Assembly (NCBI GenBank): GCA_030765485.1
Contig: JAVCCR010000010.1
Location: 1-51,394, forward strand
Direction: 5' to 3'
Length of the DNA stretch: 51,394 nt
From: Candidatus Gygaella obscura
GTDB lineage: Bacteria > Omnitrophota > Gorgyraeia > Gygaellales > Gygaellaceae
Shown here piece after piece: positions 42,093 through 50,798 of this stretch (position 1 is the stretch's first letter; each line of letters opens with the position of its first letter). The translations under genes were made by a program, and so were the position numbers. The notes beneath the pieces were generated by a model. It was given only the letters and a program-made list of their open reading frames with translations, had not been told where the DNA came from and did no database searches.

Positions 42093-42430
42093 TTGTTCTC
42101 CTTTCCTGCTGCAGTAGAATAACTCATCTGAAGACCATAAATTAAATCAGAAAGAAGTTTTTCCTCTTCCTGTGTAAGGTTACCTTTTGTTTTTAGTTTT
42201 AGGATATCCAGTACATCAATAATAAATTTTGCCTGGGGTAAATTTGTCTCTTTTTTATTATCCACCGGGTTAGGGACTTCTCCCAAGGCAATTGTTGCCT
42301 GCATGGCTAAAGTTGTGATGAAAAATTTAAAATCAGCTTGAAAGTCTTTTGGTATCTCTTGAGCGGTCTCATTTTTTTCTTGGGCTGCTTTTTCCTTCCA
42401 TGATTCGTCTATTTTTCTTTCGTTTTCCAT
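42089..42430 (-). CDS. DUF1844 protein
   Basis: 113 residues. A charged N-terminus precedes ADFKFFITTLAMQATIALGEVPNP and QAKFIIDVLDILKLKTKGNLTQEEEKLLSDLIYGLQMSY, the DUF1844 signature. The function is unknown. It lies 2 bp after amrB and overlaps the Trm112 gene. Confidence 0.9.
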   Translation of the reverse strand: MENERKIDESWKEKAAQEKNETAQEIPKDFQADFKFFITTLAMQATIALGEVPNPVDNKKETNLPQAKFIIDVLDILKLKTKGNLTQEEEKLLSDLIYGLQMSYSTAAGKENK

Positions 42431-42432
42431 GA

Positions 42433-43257
42433 TTAGTTCCTTTCTATTATTATTCCTGCATAACCTACTGCACTTGATTGATCTTTAGTTATACTTGCAC
42501 TTGTATCATAGGTTACTAATTGTGCTTTTTTTGCACCTAATTCTTTTACGCTTTTAAGCATTATGATTGCCGGGATATATCCACACATGGAGATATCAAA
42601 TTCCTGAACTACATCAAAAAGAGCCTGCTCATCAAGTTTTAGGATTTCATCAATTGCAGCTTTATCTTTTTTTTCTACCGAGGCCCTGCTTTCCATATGA
42701 GTCATATCAGAGCTGACAATAATCAAGATATCGTTTACCCTGCCGTTTTTTTTCAGTGTTTTCGCTAAATCAACCGCCAGAGTAATAAAATCTTCAAAAT
42801 TATTGCTTAATCCGGCAACAATCGGTACTATTTCTACGTCTGCTTTTAAAAACTGCAAAAACGGTAGAATTACTTCAATTGAATGCTCGTATCTATGCGC
42901 TAGTATATCCGGTTCTAACAAAGAACAATTTTTTATTAAATCTTTTGCCAGAAGATGGTCAATTTTTACATCCCCTAACGGTGTTTGCCATTTACCTTCA
43001 GCAAACACGCTAAATTTTTTACCCATACCTGTATGGTTAGGGCCAATAATTATACAGGTATTTTTTATCTCAACTTCAGATATGGTTTTACCTGCGACTT
43101 TCCCTGAATATACGTAACCTGCATGAGGCAAAATACAACCCAGGCAATCTTTTTTCTGGTTACTGTCTGTAACCAAATCTTTTAACATACTGCTTAACTT
43201 GTCTTTTTCGCCTGGGTAAAATTTTCCGGCAACTACAGGATACCTAACTATAACCAT
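42433..43257 (-). CDS. amrB: MEMO-family protein (AmmeMemoRadiSam system B)
   Basis: 274 residues. FYPGEKDKL, ILPHAGYVYSGKVAG, IGPNHTGMG, EHSIEVILPFLQ, SSDMTHME and SSAVGYAGIII are the MEMO1 blocks, with dioxygenase-like His ligands. The usual partners AmrA (AMMECR1) and AmrS are not in the window; the radical SAM protein at 20248 is a different subgroup. It sits between rpsU and DUF1844. Confidence 0.93.
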   Translation of the reverse strand: MVIVRYPVVAGKFYPGEKDKLSSMLKDLVTDSNQKKDCLGCILPHAGYVYSGKVAGKTISEVEIKNTCIIIGPNHTGMGKKFSVFAEGKWQTPLGDVKIDHLLAKDLIKNCSLLEPDILAHRYEHSIEVILPFLQFLKADVEIVPIVAGLSNNFEDFITLAVDLAKTLKKNGRVNDILIIVSSDMTHMESRASVEKKDKAAIDEILKLDEQALFDVVQEFDISMCGYIPAIIMLKSVKELGAKKAQLVTYDTSASITKDQSSAVGYAGIIIERN

Positions 43258-43272
43258 AACAAATAGTAATAA

Positions 43273-43437
43273 TTATTTTCTTTTTTTGCTGTGTTTTTTA
43301 CGTTTTTTTTCGCTTGGCTTCTGGTAGTGCTGTCTTTCCCGCAGTTCCCGTAAAATACCCTCTTTATCTGTTTCACGCTTAAATTTACGTAAAGCTGATT
43401 CAAATGATTCTTTATTACGAATATGTATCTCTGGCAT
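43273..43437 (-). CDS. rpsU: 30S ribosomal protein S21
   Basis: 54 residues; ATG at 43437, TAA at 43273. PEIHIRNKESFESALRKFKRETDKEGILRELRERQHYQKPSEKK with a Lys/Arg tail is bS21. AAGGAGAT lies 8 nt before the ATG and a strong promoter precedes it. It is the first gene of the long operon leading to thiC and tRNA-Gly. Confidence 0.95.
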   Translation of the reverse strand: MPEIHIRNKESFESALRKFKRETDKEGILRELRERQHYQKPSEKKRKKHSKKRK

Positions 43438-43460
43438 ATTTCATCTCCTTTTGGTACAAC

Positions 43461-43489
43461 AATATACCACTAAACATCTGAGCTGTCAA
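43461..43489 (-). promoter_or_regulatory. Promoter of rpsU and the long operon
   Basis: On the - strand TTGACA (43489-43484), 17 bp, TATATT (43466-43461), then AAGGAGAT and the rpsU ATG. No other good promoter or terminator is seen before tRNA-Gly 11 kb downstream. Confidence 0.8.
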
Positions 43490-43510
43490 ATAGAGCTTAA
43501 AATGGCTAAT

Positions 43511-44176
43511 TTATTGGGATTCAAAGGAAATTATCACGTTAAAACTAAGAATTTCCGTATTCAGTTTTTTGGGAAATCTTGGAAAAGGGCTTGCGTCCTG
43601 AAGGCTTAAAATTGCGATATTACGCAGTGACGCAGAGTTTGAAGAAAAGGAATCTTTTATTCTGAAGTCTACCAATGTGCCGTCCTTATTTACAATAAAA
43701 TATATGTGCACTTCCCCAATATCTGAAACGTTGTAGTTGTCATAAGCAGCCTGTTTGATCTTACCGCGGATAGAATGATAATAGTCTTTGTATCCGGGAA
43801 GGTTTTGTTGAATATTTTCAATTTCAGCCAAACTGACATTTTTAGTTAAGCTGGATATGTTATCAATCGACTTAAGCGGTTTAGACAATTTTGTTTTGGA
43901 TACATCCAGTTTCTTACTTTCCAGCATTGTAGGTTTAATGTTTTTATTATTTGTATTTATTGGCTTTGATTCAGGGGATTTTCTACTTTTTACAAGCGTA
44001 TGTTCTTTAAATATTTTCTTTGGAACAATTTTGATATATTTGATCTTTAAAGGCTTTTTTACTTTTATCTTTTTTCTTTCCACATCGATACTGGGCATAC
44101 TTAGGAAAATAACCACATGGATCAATATTGAAATTATAAGCGCATTTTTAAAAAAGTTATCCTTTTGTGATTTCAT
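43511..44176 (-). CDS. TonB-like energy transducer
   Basis: 221 residues: N-terminal membrane helix (about 11-27), a long Lys/Pro/Ser-rich periplasmic linker (30-125), then a TonB C-terminal domain (YHSIRGKIKQAAYDNYNVSDIGEVHIYFIVNKDGTLVDFRIKDSF). It would power an outer-membrane transporter. The linker is Lys-rich, with few Pro repeats. Last gene of its operon; no exbBD here. Confidence 0.85.
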   Translation of the reverse strand: MKSQKDNFFKNALIISILIHVVIFLSMPSIDVERKKIKVKKPLKIKYIKIVPKKIFKEHTLVKSRKSPESKPINTNNKNIKPTMLESKKLDVSKTKLSKPLKSIDNISSLTKNVSLAEIENIQQNLPGYKDYYHSIRGKIKQAAYDNYNVSDIGEVHIYFIVNKDGTLVDFRIKDSFSSNSASLRNIAILSLQDASPFPRFPKKLNTEILSFNVIISFESQ

Positions 44177-44177
44177 G

Positions 44178-44651
44178 CTAATTGACCAGTTTTGTATAGG
44201 TCATAAGTCCTAATAACGTGAGTGTTGTTACTATACCTGCAGCAAGCAATATTCCGCAGAATATTCCCACAAAGGCTCTGCGCAGTCTCATTTTCAAAAG
44301 GGTTGCGGCAACACATCCAGTCCAGGCGCCAGTAACAGGCAAAGGTATGCCTACAAAAAGAATCAAGCCCAAAAGTTCGTATTTTTCTATAAGTCTTGAC
44401 CTTTTTTCAGTTCTTTTAAACAACCAATCGAAAAATCTTTTTAAGATTGGGATATTTTCCCTACACCAATTAGATACAGGGGTAAGCAGTATGAGAATCG
44501 GAACAACTACCGCTATATTGCCTAAGACAGAAAGTAAAATTACTTTTAGAATCTCTTCTTTACCTAAAAGCTTTACTCCTAAAGGTATTGCCAAACGCAG
44601 TTCCGCAACCGGCAATGCTGCAGTAAAAAATACCATCAATTCATGCGTCAT
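44178..44651 (-). CDS. Small multidrug-export-like membrane protein (COG2426)
   Basis: 157 residues with about four to five helices. ELMVFFTAALPVAELRLAIPLGV and LILFVGIPLPVTGAWTGCVAATLLKM are the repeats of COG2426. Transport function is by annotation tradition only. Its start overlaps pcm by one base and its stop is 1 bp from tonB. Confidence 0.85.
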   Translation of the reverse strand: MTHELMVFFTAALPVAELRLAIPLGVKLLGKEEILKVILLSVLGNIAVVVPILILLTPVSNWCRENIPILKRFFDWLFKRTEKRSRLIEKYELLGLILFVGIPLPVTGAWTGCVAATLLKMRLRRAFVGIFCGILLAAGIVTTLTLLGLMTYTKLVN

Positions 44652-45286
44652 TATGTATAATCTCCTTTTAAAGGCACAAAGGAACAGGCGTAGTTTCTTT
44701 GGATAATCACTTTATTATTTTCTTTTTTTATAATTGTAATTATCTGATTGAACCTTTCACCTACGGGGATAACCATAATACCGGCATCATTCAGTTCTGT
44801 TATTAAAAGCTCTGGCACTTTTGTTGCTGCCGCGCTAACAATGATTTTATCAAATTTTAAACCTTGGCCCCAACCGCAGGAACCATCACCTATTTTGTAC
44901 TCAATATTAGTTAGCCCCTGGTCTTCAAGGGTCTGTTTGGCCTGATGCTGCAATTTTGCAATAAGCTCTATTGTATAAACTTTATCGACTAAATTTGCTA
45001 AAAGCGCTGTTTCATAACCAGAGCCAGTACCGATCTCTAAAATACAATCGTCCTTTTTTAAATCAAGAAGTTGTATCATTAAAGCTACGATATAAGGTTG
45101 GGATATGGTTTGCTCTTCAGCGATAGGCAAAGGATTATCAGCATAGCTTGCAAGGTGAAGCTTCTCAGGTACAAAAAGTTCTCTTTTAACTTTTAAAAAT
45201 GCAGTAAGCAAATTTTCAGAAGTTATATTCCTTGCTGCCAGCTGTAATTCAACCATTTGTTTACGCTGATTTTCGAAATCGGTCAT
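44651..45286 (-). CDS. pcm: Protein-L-isoaspartate O-methyltransferase
   Basis: 211 residues. LPIAEEQTISQPYIVALM, SAM-binding ILEIGTGSGYETALLA, YKIGDGSCGWG and FDKIIVSAAATKVPELL are the family motifs. It repairs isoaspartyl residues. Located directly after a GT2 gene. Confidence 0.95.
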   Translation of the reverse strand: MTDFENQRKQMVELQLAARNITSENLLTAFLKVKRELFVPEKLHLASYADNPLPIAEEQTISQPYIVALMIQLLDLKKDDCILEIGTGSGYETALLANLVDKVYTIELIAKLQHQAKQTLEDQGLTNIEYKIGDGSCGWGQGLKFDKIIVSAAATKVPELLITELNDAGIMVIPVGERFNQIITIIKKENNKVIIQRNYACSFVPLKGDYT

Positions 45287-45955
45287 TTATTTAGTGAAAT
45301 ATTCTTTGATTATAAATTTAATGAATCGGAACGTATCAATAAAAGGATTTATCTGGCTTTTTTCTCCAGCATATATAGTTTGAATTGGAATTGATTTTAT
45401 TTTATATTTTAAGCGGGATGATTTTATCAAGATTTCGGATTCAATTTCATATTTTTTGCTGGATAAATCAATTTTTCTTATGAACGAACATTTTATAAGT
45501 CTAAACCCGCATTGTGAATCAGGAATATTTTGTCTACAGACAAAAGAGATAAGATTAGACATAATTCTATTGGTGAGTATCCTGAGAATAGGCATGTTGC
45601 GCACTTCAAACATACGGTTACCCACAACAATACCAGTTTCGTTATCGTTAAAACCCGTATCAATCAGCATCTGTATGTCTTTTGGGTTATGTTGCCCGTC
45701 TCCATCCATGGTGATGACTGCATCATAATTATTATGCGTTGCGTATTTAAAACCCTGTCTTAAGGCAATACCTTTACCTAAATTTATATTATTGGAAATT
45801 ACATGTGCTCCTTCTGATTTTGCGATTTGAGAAGTCTTATCATGCGAACCGTCATCGACTACAAGGACATCAAGAGCGATCTTTTTTATTTCTCTTATAA
45901 GACCGCCAATAGCCTTTTCTTCGTTAAGCGTGGGTATGATTACGCAGATTTTCAT
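45287..45955 (-). CDS. Family 2 glycosyltransferase
   Basis: 222 residues from the ATG at 45955; a TTG two codons earlier is less likely. VIIPTLNEEKAIGGLIREI, VVDDGSHDKTSQIA, NLGKGIALRQGF and TMDGDGQHNPKDI fit dolichyl-phosphate-mannose-synthase-like GT-A enzymes without a membrane tail. It overlaps the acyltransferase gene by 32 bp and probably adds a sugar to a lipid carrier or lipid A-like acceptor. Confidence 0.9.
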   Translation of the reverse strand: MKICVIIPTLNEEKAIGGLIREIKKIALDVLVVDDGSHDKTSQIAKSEGAHVISNNINLGKGIALRQGFKYATHNNYDAVITMDGDGQHNPKDIQMLIDTGFNDNETGIVVGNRMFEVRNMPILRILTNRIMSNLISFVCRQNIPDSQCGFRLIKCSFIRKIDLSSKKYEIESEILIKSSRLKYKIKSIPIQTIYAGEKSQINPFIDTFRFIKFIIKEYFTK

Positions 45956-46811
45956 TATCAATCCAAAATTGTCTAAACATAAACCATTGTTCGGGATTTT
46001 GCTTTATTCTTTTTTCTAATATTCTTACGATTGATTCGGTTATTCTTTTTACATCACCTTCAAAATCATCTGTTGGCTGGAAGCTCAAAGGTTCTTCTAC
46101 TACCAGCTCAACCTTGTTGTTTTTTTTCATATAGCTGAAAACAGGAACTATCGCCGCGCCGGTTTTTAATGCCAGAGTTGCTGGTCCTTTAGGTATAAGC
46201 GTAGGCATATTAAAGAAATCAGTCACCAGACCTGCGTTTGTGAAATCCCTGTCTGCTACAAGGGCGATACATTCGTTGTTCTTTAAGGTCCTCATACATT
46301 CAAAAGCAGCCCTTTTTATCTGTGCCACTCTTACATTACCCACTGCCCTTAGGTTGTTAAAAAAATCGTTTACTTCTGTTTGATCATGAGAAAGCGCAAT
46401 GGCCAGCAGTTTATAACCGGAAAGTGAGGTAATTACTCCTCCTAACTCCCAATTGCCAATATGGGCTGTTGTTAGAATTACTCCCTTACCCGCTTTTAAC
46501 GCCTTATCGAGAATATGCCTATTGGTAATTTTTGCTTTTTTTACAATCTCTTCCTTTGTCTGGGTCGATAGCCTTAAAAAATCCACCAGATAATGGCCGA
46601 AATTTGCGAATACGCGCCAGGTGATAAATTCTCTTTTAAATGAATTTACTTCAGGAATAATCACCTTCAGGTTATTTCTTACTGAGCGTCTGTCTTTTAT
46701 TGAAACAACATACTGCAGGCTTGAAAGTATCCCAGCAATGCAATAAGTTATAACTAAAGGAAAATGCGCTACTATGAACTGACCGATTTTATAAATTGTG
46801 TAATTACCCAT
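45924..46811 (-). CDS. Lipid A-type lysophospholipid acyltransferase (LpxL/HtrB family)
   Basis: 295 residues. An N-terminal membrane helix, then HIGNWELGG (His-x4-Glu catalytic pair), VADRDF, FNMPTLIPKGPATLALKTGAAIVPVFSY and a C-terminal WFMFRQFW. These are the motifs of late lipid A acyltransferases. It supports an outer membrane with LPS, as do gmhA and rfaE2. Confidence 0.9.
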   Translation of the reverse strand: MGNYTIYKIGQFIVAHFPLVITYCIAGILSSLQYVVSIKDRRSVRNNLKVIIPEVNSFKREFITWRVFANFGHYLVDFLRLSTQTKEEIVKKAKITNRHILDKALKAGKGVILTTAHIGNWELGGVITSLSGYKLLAIALSHDQTEVNDFFNNLRAVGNVRVAQIKRAAFECMRTLKNNECIALVADRDFTNAGLVTDFFNMPTLIPKGPATLALKTGAAIVPVFSYMKKNNKVELVVEEPLSFQPTDDFEGDVKRITESIVRILEKRIKQNPEQWFMFRQFWIDNENLRNHTHA

Positions 46812-46816
46812 AAAAA

Positions 46817-47935
46817 TTAAAATGAATCAATAGTTAACCTTGCTATTTCCATTGCTGAATCTGGATGAGATGCATCTTTGGCTGAATTGGATAAATTCAA
46901 AAGAGCCTGTTTATTTTTTAAAAGCGTATTGATTATTCCGGGAATCCTTTTTATGTGCCCTATTTTTACTGCAGCCTTGATGGACAAAAGATGCTGACTG
47001 TTGTATTCTTCTTGTCCTGGTAAGGGGTTTACAATTAACATAGGTAATTTCATCGTCAAGGCCTCGGCTGTGGTGATGCCGCCGGGCTTAGTAATTACCA
47101 AATCAGACGCATACATAAGCTCTTCGATATTATTGATAAAACCAAAAGGAAAGATTTTTTTCTGGAGCCTATTTTGAATCTTGCACAGCCACTTGAAAAG
47201 TTTTTTATTACTACCGGCAACTACAACAATCTGGAATTTAACAGGGGTTTTTATCAAGAGGCTTATGATTGCTTTTATCGGACCAATACCCTGACCTCCA
47301 CCCATAACCAGGATGCTTGGTTTCTCAAGTTCAAGGCCTATTTTTGCTTTTATGCTTTTTTTATCAAGTGTAGTATTAAACTTCGGATCAATAGGTATAC
47401 CAAAAGGTTTAATGCGTTCTTCTTCTATGCCTTTTTGAATCAAGGTTCTTTTTACAACCTGGTCCGGACAAACATAGTAATCTACATTGTCATATATCCA
47501 GAATGAATGAGCGATATAATCAGTTAAAACAGCAATAAGCTTAAAGTTAAGATTGTATTTTTTCTTAAAATCCGCCATCATCCCGCAAGGAAAAGCCTGG
47601 GTACAAATAATCACATCGGCCTCAAAATTATCATAAAGCTTTTTAAGCTTTTTGAAATTCATACTATGGACAATTTTTTTATAACGATTGAGCGCTTTTA
47701 CTACCTGGGGATTATCATATAAATAATCCCAGATGCTGGGGATACGCTTTAAGATACTCATATAAAGCGAATTGATGATTTTTTCCGATATGGGATTGGT
47801 GTAATTGAAGGCGTTTATGCTTAATGTCTGGATTGCCGGATCAGTCTGTTTTAATGCATTTTCAATGGCCTCAGTTGCTTTTTTATGACCTGACACATTA
47901 GAGATATGCAGTAATAATACTTTTTTTACGCTCAT
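46817..47935 (-). CDS. MGDG-synthase-like lipid glycosyltransferase (GT28)
   Basis: 372 residues. VSGHKKATEAIENAL at the start belongs to the MGDG synthase N-terminal domain. VMGGGQGIGPIKAII, PFGFINNIEELMYASDLVITKPGGITTAEAL and PLPGQEEYNSQHL form the UDP-sugar-binding GT28 half, as in YpfP/UgtP. It probably glycosylates diacylglycerol. Five bp separate it from the acyltransferase. Confidence 0.9.
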   Translation of the reverse strand: MSVKKVLLLHISNVSGHKKATEAIENALKQTDPAIQTLSINAFNYTNPISEKIINSLYMSILKRIPSIWDYLYDNPQVVKALNRYKKIVHSMNFKKLKKLYDNFEADVIICTQAFPCGMMADFKKKYNLNFKLIAVLTDYIAHSFWIYDNVDYYVCPDQVVKRTLIQKGIEEERIKPFGIPIDPKFNTTLDKKSIKAKIGLELEKPSILVMGGGQGIGPIKAIISLLIKTPVKFQIVVVAGSNKKLFKWLCKIQNRLQKKIFPFGFINNIEELMYASDLVITKPGGITTAEALTMKLPMLIVNPLPGQEEYNSQHLLSIKAAVKIGHIKRIPGIINTLLKNKQALLNLSNSAKDASHPDSAMEIARLTIDSF

Positions 47936-47937
47936 AG

Positions 47938-49107
47938 CTAGATTTTATTTTCCTCAAAGAGCTTTATCATTGCTTCGACAATCAACGGATGAAACTGGCT
48001 ACCGCAGTATTTTTCGATTTCCTTTATTGCATTTGTTTTTGTTAATGCTTTTCTATAAGGTCTATCGGTTATCATGGCATCATAGCTATCGGCTACACCG
48101 ATTATTGCTGCCATTAAGGGGATCTTTTCTCCTTTTAACCCCTCAGGATAACCTGTGCCGTCAAAACGTTCATGATGGTATTTTATACCCAAAAGAGCAT
48201 CCCTTAAAAACTCTTTTATCGGATCTAGAATTGCTATACCGATATTGGTATGCTGTTTTATAATATTATACTCATCATCATCTAATTTTCCGTTTTTATT
48301 CAAAATCTTTTCCGGTATTCCGATTTTACCAACATCATGTAAGAGACTTGCAATTTTTAAATCTTCAATAAATTCTTCGGTTATTTCACCAGCCGTATTA
48401 AGTTCTTTTAATTTTCTTACGATTGCCAAGGAATAATCTATAACGCGATCTGTATGCCCAGAGGTGTAGTGATCTTTGGCATCTATCTCTTTGGCCAGCG
48501 CCAGGATACTGCCCATAAAAAGCTTGTACCTGCGTTCTGCTTCATCCTGTAATTGTTCAAACAGTTGTGCATTATATATTGCCATAGCTACATCTGATGC
48601 CAGGGCCTGGAAAAAATCAAGTTCGTCTCTTTTAAACCAACCACCTTTAGTCTTTTTACCTAATAAAAGCACCCCTAAAAGATCATTTCTAAAAAAAGAT
48701 GGTACACAAGCAACAATTTCTAAATCCTCCATTAAAAGCTTTATTTCAATAAGGTCATCTTTTATCGGAGAAAACTTTTTGTTCTTTAAGGCTTTAAGCA
48801 GGATTTTATAATTAATTATATTATCGCCAAAAACTTTCCTGCCATGTCCGTTATTGAAAAAAGCAATCAAAGGATGATCTTTATTAATGCGCATAAACCC
48901 TTTAGGGATTTTCATACCAGTTTTTCCGCGGGAAAAACTTAAAACATAACTTTGTTTGGTTTTATCAAATAATAAAATCCCGGCATGCATTACATTAAGC
49001 TTATTGATAATGACGCGTACGATAAGTTTTATAAGCGTATCCAGTTTGTGTACCAAAATCATGGTTTTGGCTGCATTTTCCAATTCTTTTTTGTAATTTA
49101 GACCCAT
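47938..49107 (-). CDS. GAF + HD-GYP phosphodiesterase
   Basis: 389 residues. GAF sensor at about 15-185, then a helical linker and HD-GYP with SLLHDVGKIGIPEKIL, HHERFDGTGYPEGLKGEKIPL and ADSYDAMITDRPYRKAL. Likely c-di-GMP hydrolase, paralogous to 27835. It is preceded 11 bp upstream by a response regulator gene, a pair that would let phosphorylation control turnover. Confidence 0.92.
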   Translation of the reverse strand: MGLNYKKELENAAKTMILVHKLDTLIKLIVRVIINKLNVMHAGILLFDKTKQSYVLSFSRGKTGMKIPKGFMRINKDHPLIAFFNNGHGRKVFGDNIINYKILLKALKNKKFSPIKDDLIEIKLLMEDLEIVACVPSFFRNDLLGVLLLGKKTKGGWFKRDELDFFQALASDVAMAIYNAQLFEQLQDEAERRYKLFMGSILALAKEIDAKDHYTSGHTDRVIDYSLAIVRKLKELNTAGEITEEFIEDLKIASLLHDVGKIGIPEKILNKNGKLDDDEYNIIKQHTNIGIAILDPIKEFLRDALLGIKYHHERFDGTGYPEGLKGEKIPLMAAIIGVADSYDAMITDRPYRKALTKTNAIKEIEKYCGSQFHPLIVEAMIKLFEENKI

Positions 49108-49118
49108 TTTATCTTTCC

Positions 49119-49484
49119 TTAGCTGTTTTCACCCAATAAAAGTGAAACTACCTTAGCAAGTTCTTTTAATTCAAGAGGTTTGCGGATAAAATCAATCGCA
49201 CCCAGCTGCTTGGCTCTGTTGATAGTCTCTTCATTCTCTTCACCGCTTAACATCATAACTTTTGCTTCCGGCACATCTTTTTTTATTGATTCTAATACAT
49301 GTAACCCGTCCAGTCCAGGCATTTTTATATCCAATAATACTAAATCAGGTTTGCAACTTGTAAACATAACCAAAGCCTGTGAACCGCTGTTGGCTATAAC
49401 TGCATCAATCTTGCGCTTACGGAAATAATTCTGGATAAAATCACACACATCTTTTTCGTCATCAACTACGAGTATTTTAGACAT
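49119..49484 (-). CDS. Single-domain response regulator
   Basis: 121 residues: receiver domain only. Acidic pocket D8/D9 (VVDDE), phospho-acceptor D52 (LLDIKMPG), Thr/Ser and Lys (MLSG, RKP). No output domain, so it signals by protein contact. A histidine kinase gene lies 1.3 kb upstream on the same strand, interrupted by a toxin-antitoxin pair. Confidence 0.93.
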   Translation of the reverse strand: MSKILVVDDEKDVCDFIQNYFRKRKIDAVIANSGSQALVMFTSCKPDLVLLDIKMPGLDGLHVLESIKKDVPEAKVMMLSGEENEETINRAKQLGAIDFIRKPLELKELAKVVSLLLGENS

Positions 49485-49499
49485 CAGAATCCTTTCAGA

Positions 49500-50030
49500 T
49501 TATGCGAGTTCGACAATTAAGTTAACTCCTAAAGCACAAGCTACATTTTTTAAAGTTTGGATTGAAACATTATCTCTGCCGCTTTCCATACGGGATATAA
49601 GCTGTTGCGATACGCTTAGTTTTTGCGCAAGTTCTACCTGGGTAATACCCTGTTTTTTTCGCGCAGAACGGATTTTTTCCGCAATATCTTTATAAGCTGT
49701 ATTTTTTGATTTTTTATCTTTTTTTAATAAGCTATCATATCGGCCTGAATCAATAAATCTTTTTTTAACATGCTCGTACACTGCCTGCCAGAATTCAATT
49801 CTTGGGCTATTCCATGAGTCTTTGCGCATGGTTTTTTTAATCTTAGCCCAGTCCTGAAGGAATATTTCCGGTTTAAGATATTCTTTAAAAACTATCTTAG
49901 GATCGTTTTCTCTAGAAAGCAGCAATGATGCAAAGTTAATAAAATCTTTATGGTAAGAATTCAAAAGTATCTCTTTTGCTTGCTCCTTTGTAATGTTTTT
50001 ATCCCAAAGCCAACTATTTGTGTGTATCAT
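49500..50030 (-). CDS. XRE-family antitoxin-like regulator
   Basis: 176 residues. A 105-residue N-terminal helical domain, then an HTH_3 (IAEKIRSARKKQGITQVELAQKLSVSQQLISRMESG). It overlaps the upstream AbiEii-like gene by 4 bp, the layout of a toxin-antitoxin operon in which the DNA-binding partner also represses the promoter. The N-terminal domain is not assigned; it may bind the toxin. Confidence 0.8.
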   Translation of the reverse strand: MIHTNSWLWDKNITKEQAKEILLNSYHKDFINFASLLLSRENDPKIVFKEYLKPEIFLQDWAKIKKTMRKDSWNSPRIEFWQAVYEHVKKRFIDSGRYDSLLKKDKKSKNTAYKDIAEKIRSARKKQGITQVELAQKLSVSQQLISRMESGRDNVSIQTLKNVACALGVNLIVELA

Positions 50031-50740
50031 AATACATCAATCTCTTTTTCTAAAATCAAGTCTGTTTCTTTTTTAAAATATTTTTCTAACTCGTTAAACT
50101 CAATGTCATTAGAAGTTATAATTTTCATAAGACCTTCTTTGATAGCCATTCGGTCATAAGTCCTATACCAGTTTATTAGTAGCTCACGAATGGAGCTATT
50201 GCAGTATTTGAAGCTAAATTCAGACAATCGCATAAAAATCTTAGACAAACAAAATAAATCATAATAGTCTTTGGCTTCTTGTCTTCCTCCAATGGAAACG
50301 GTTCTGCCAACATCATTGATTTTTATAGTTCCTCCAGTAATTGCACTAATTTTCCTTAAATAAATATCTTCTATTGATAAAATATTTATTCCATTTACTA
50401 CTTTAAAAGGTTTTAATGTCTTAAAATAGTCCTGAATAAAATCCACTTTTATGGATATACCCTTGCAATTTAACTTAAACATCATGTAGCTAGCTTTATC
50501 TTTAACAAAGCTTTCCTTCATGAGTTCAGTACTACAATGCATATCTTTAGCTAAGCCATTCATAATGGCTTCAATTACAGGCTTATTGATTGTTTTTGTA
50601 AAAAAATCCAAATCTAATGAATCTCTATGGTTAAAATAAAAAAATGACAGCGCTGTTCCGCCAGCTAAATAAAAATCATTAACCCTGCTAGATAAAACTA
50701 ATAATATCTTGTTGATATGGTTTTTAAATTCCGCTTCCAT
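50027..50740 (-). CDS. AbiEii/AbiGii-type nucleotidyltransferase toxin
   Basis: 237 residues from the ATG at 50740; a TTG at 50755 lies inside the promoter and is rejected. DFYLAGGTALSFFYFNHRDSLDLDFFT holds the GG and D-x-D metal motif of the nucleotidyltransferase fold. Family toxins transfer nucleotides to tRNA or other targets and abort phage infection. The mRNA is probably leaderless. The pair interrupts a two-component gene neighbourhood. Confidence 0.85.
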   Translation of the reverse strand: MEAEFKNHINKILLVLSSRVNDFYLAGGTALSFFYFNHRDSLDLDFFTKTINKPVIEAIMNGLAKDMHCSTELMKESFVKDKASYMMFKLNCKGISIKVDFIQDYFKTLKPFKVVNGINILSIEDIYLRKISAITGGTIKINDVGRTVSIGGRQEAKDYYDLFCLSKIFMRLSEFSFKYCNSSIRELLINWYRTYDRMAIKEGLMKIITSNDIEFNELEKYFKKETDLILEKEIDVL

Positions 50741-50746
50741 ATTTAA

Positions 50747-50775
50747 ATTATACAATATATAAGTTGTTTTGTCAA
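50747..50775 (-). promoter_or_regulatory. Consensus promoter of the toxin-antitoxin pair
   Basis: On the - strand TTGACA (50775-50770), 17 bp, TATAAT (50752-50747); the ATG follows after 6 bp. One half-site of the nearby operator (AAGTTGT, 50761-50767) lies in the spacer. Confidence 0.85.
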
Positions 50776-50782
50776 TATGAAT

Positions 50783-50798
50783 ACAACTTTTAAGTTGT
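50783..50798. promoter_or_regulatory. Palindromic operator of the toxin-antitoxin pair
   Basis: ACAACTT-TT-AAGTTGT is a perfect 16-bp palindrome 8 bp upstream of the -35. Its half-site recurs at 50761-50767 between -35 and -10. It is a likely target of the XRE protein. Confidence 0.65.
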
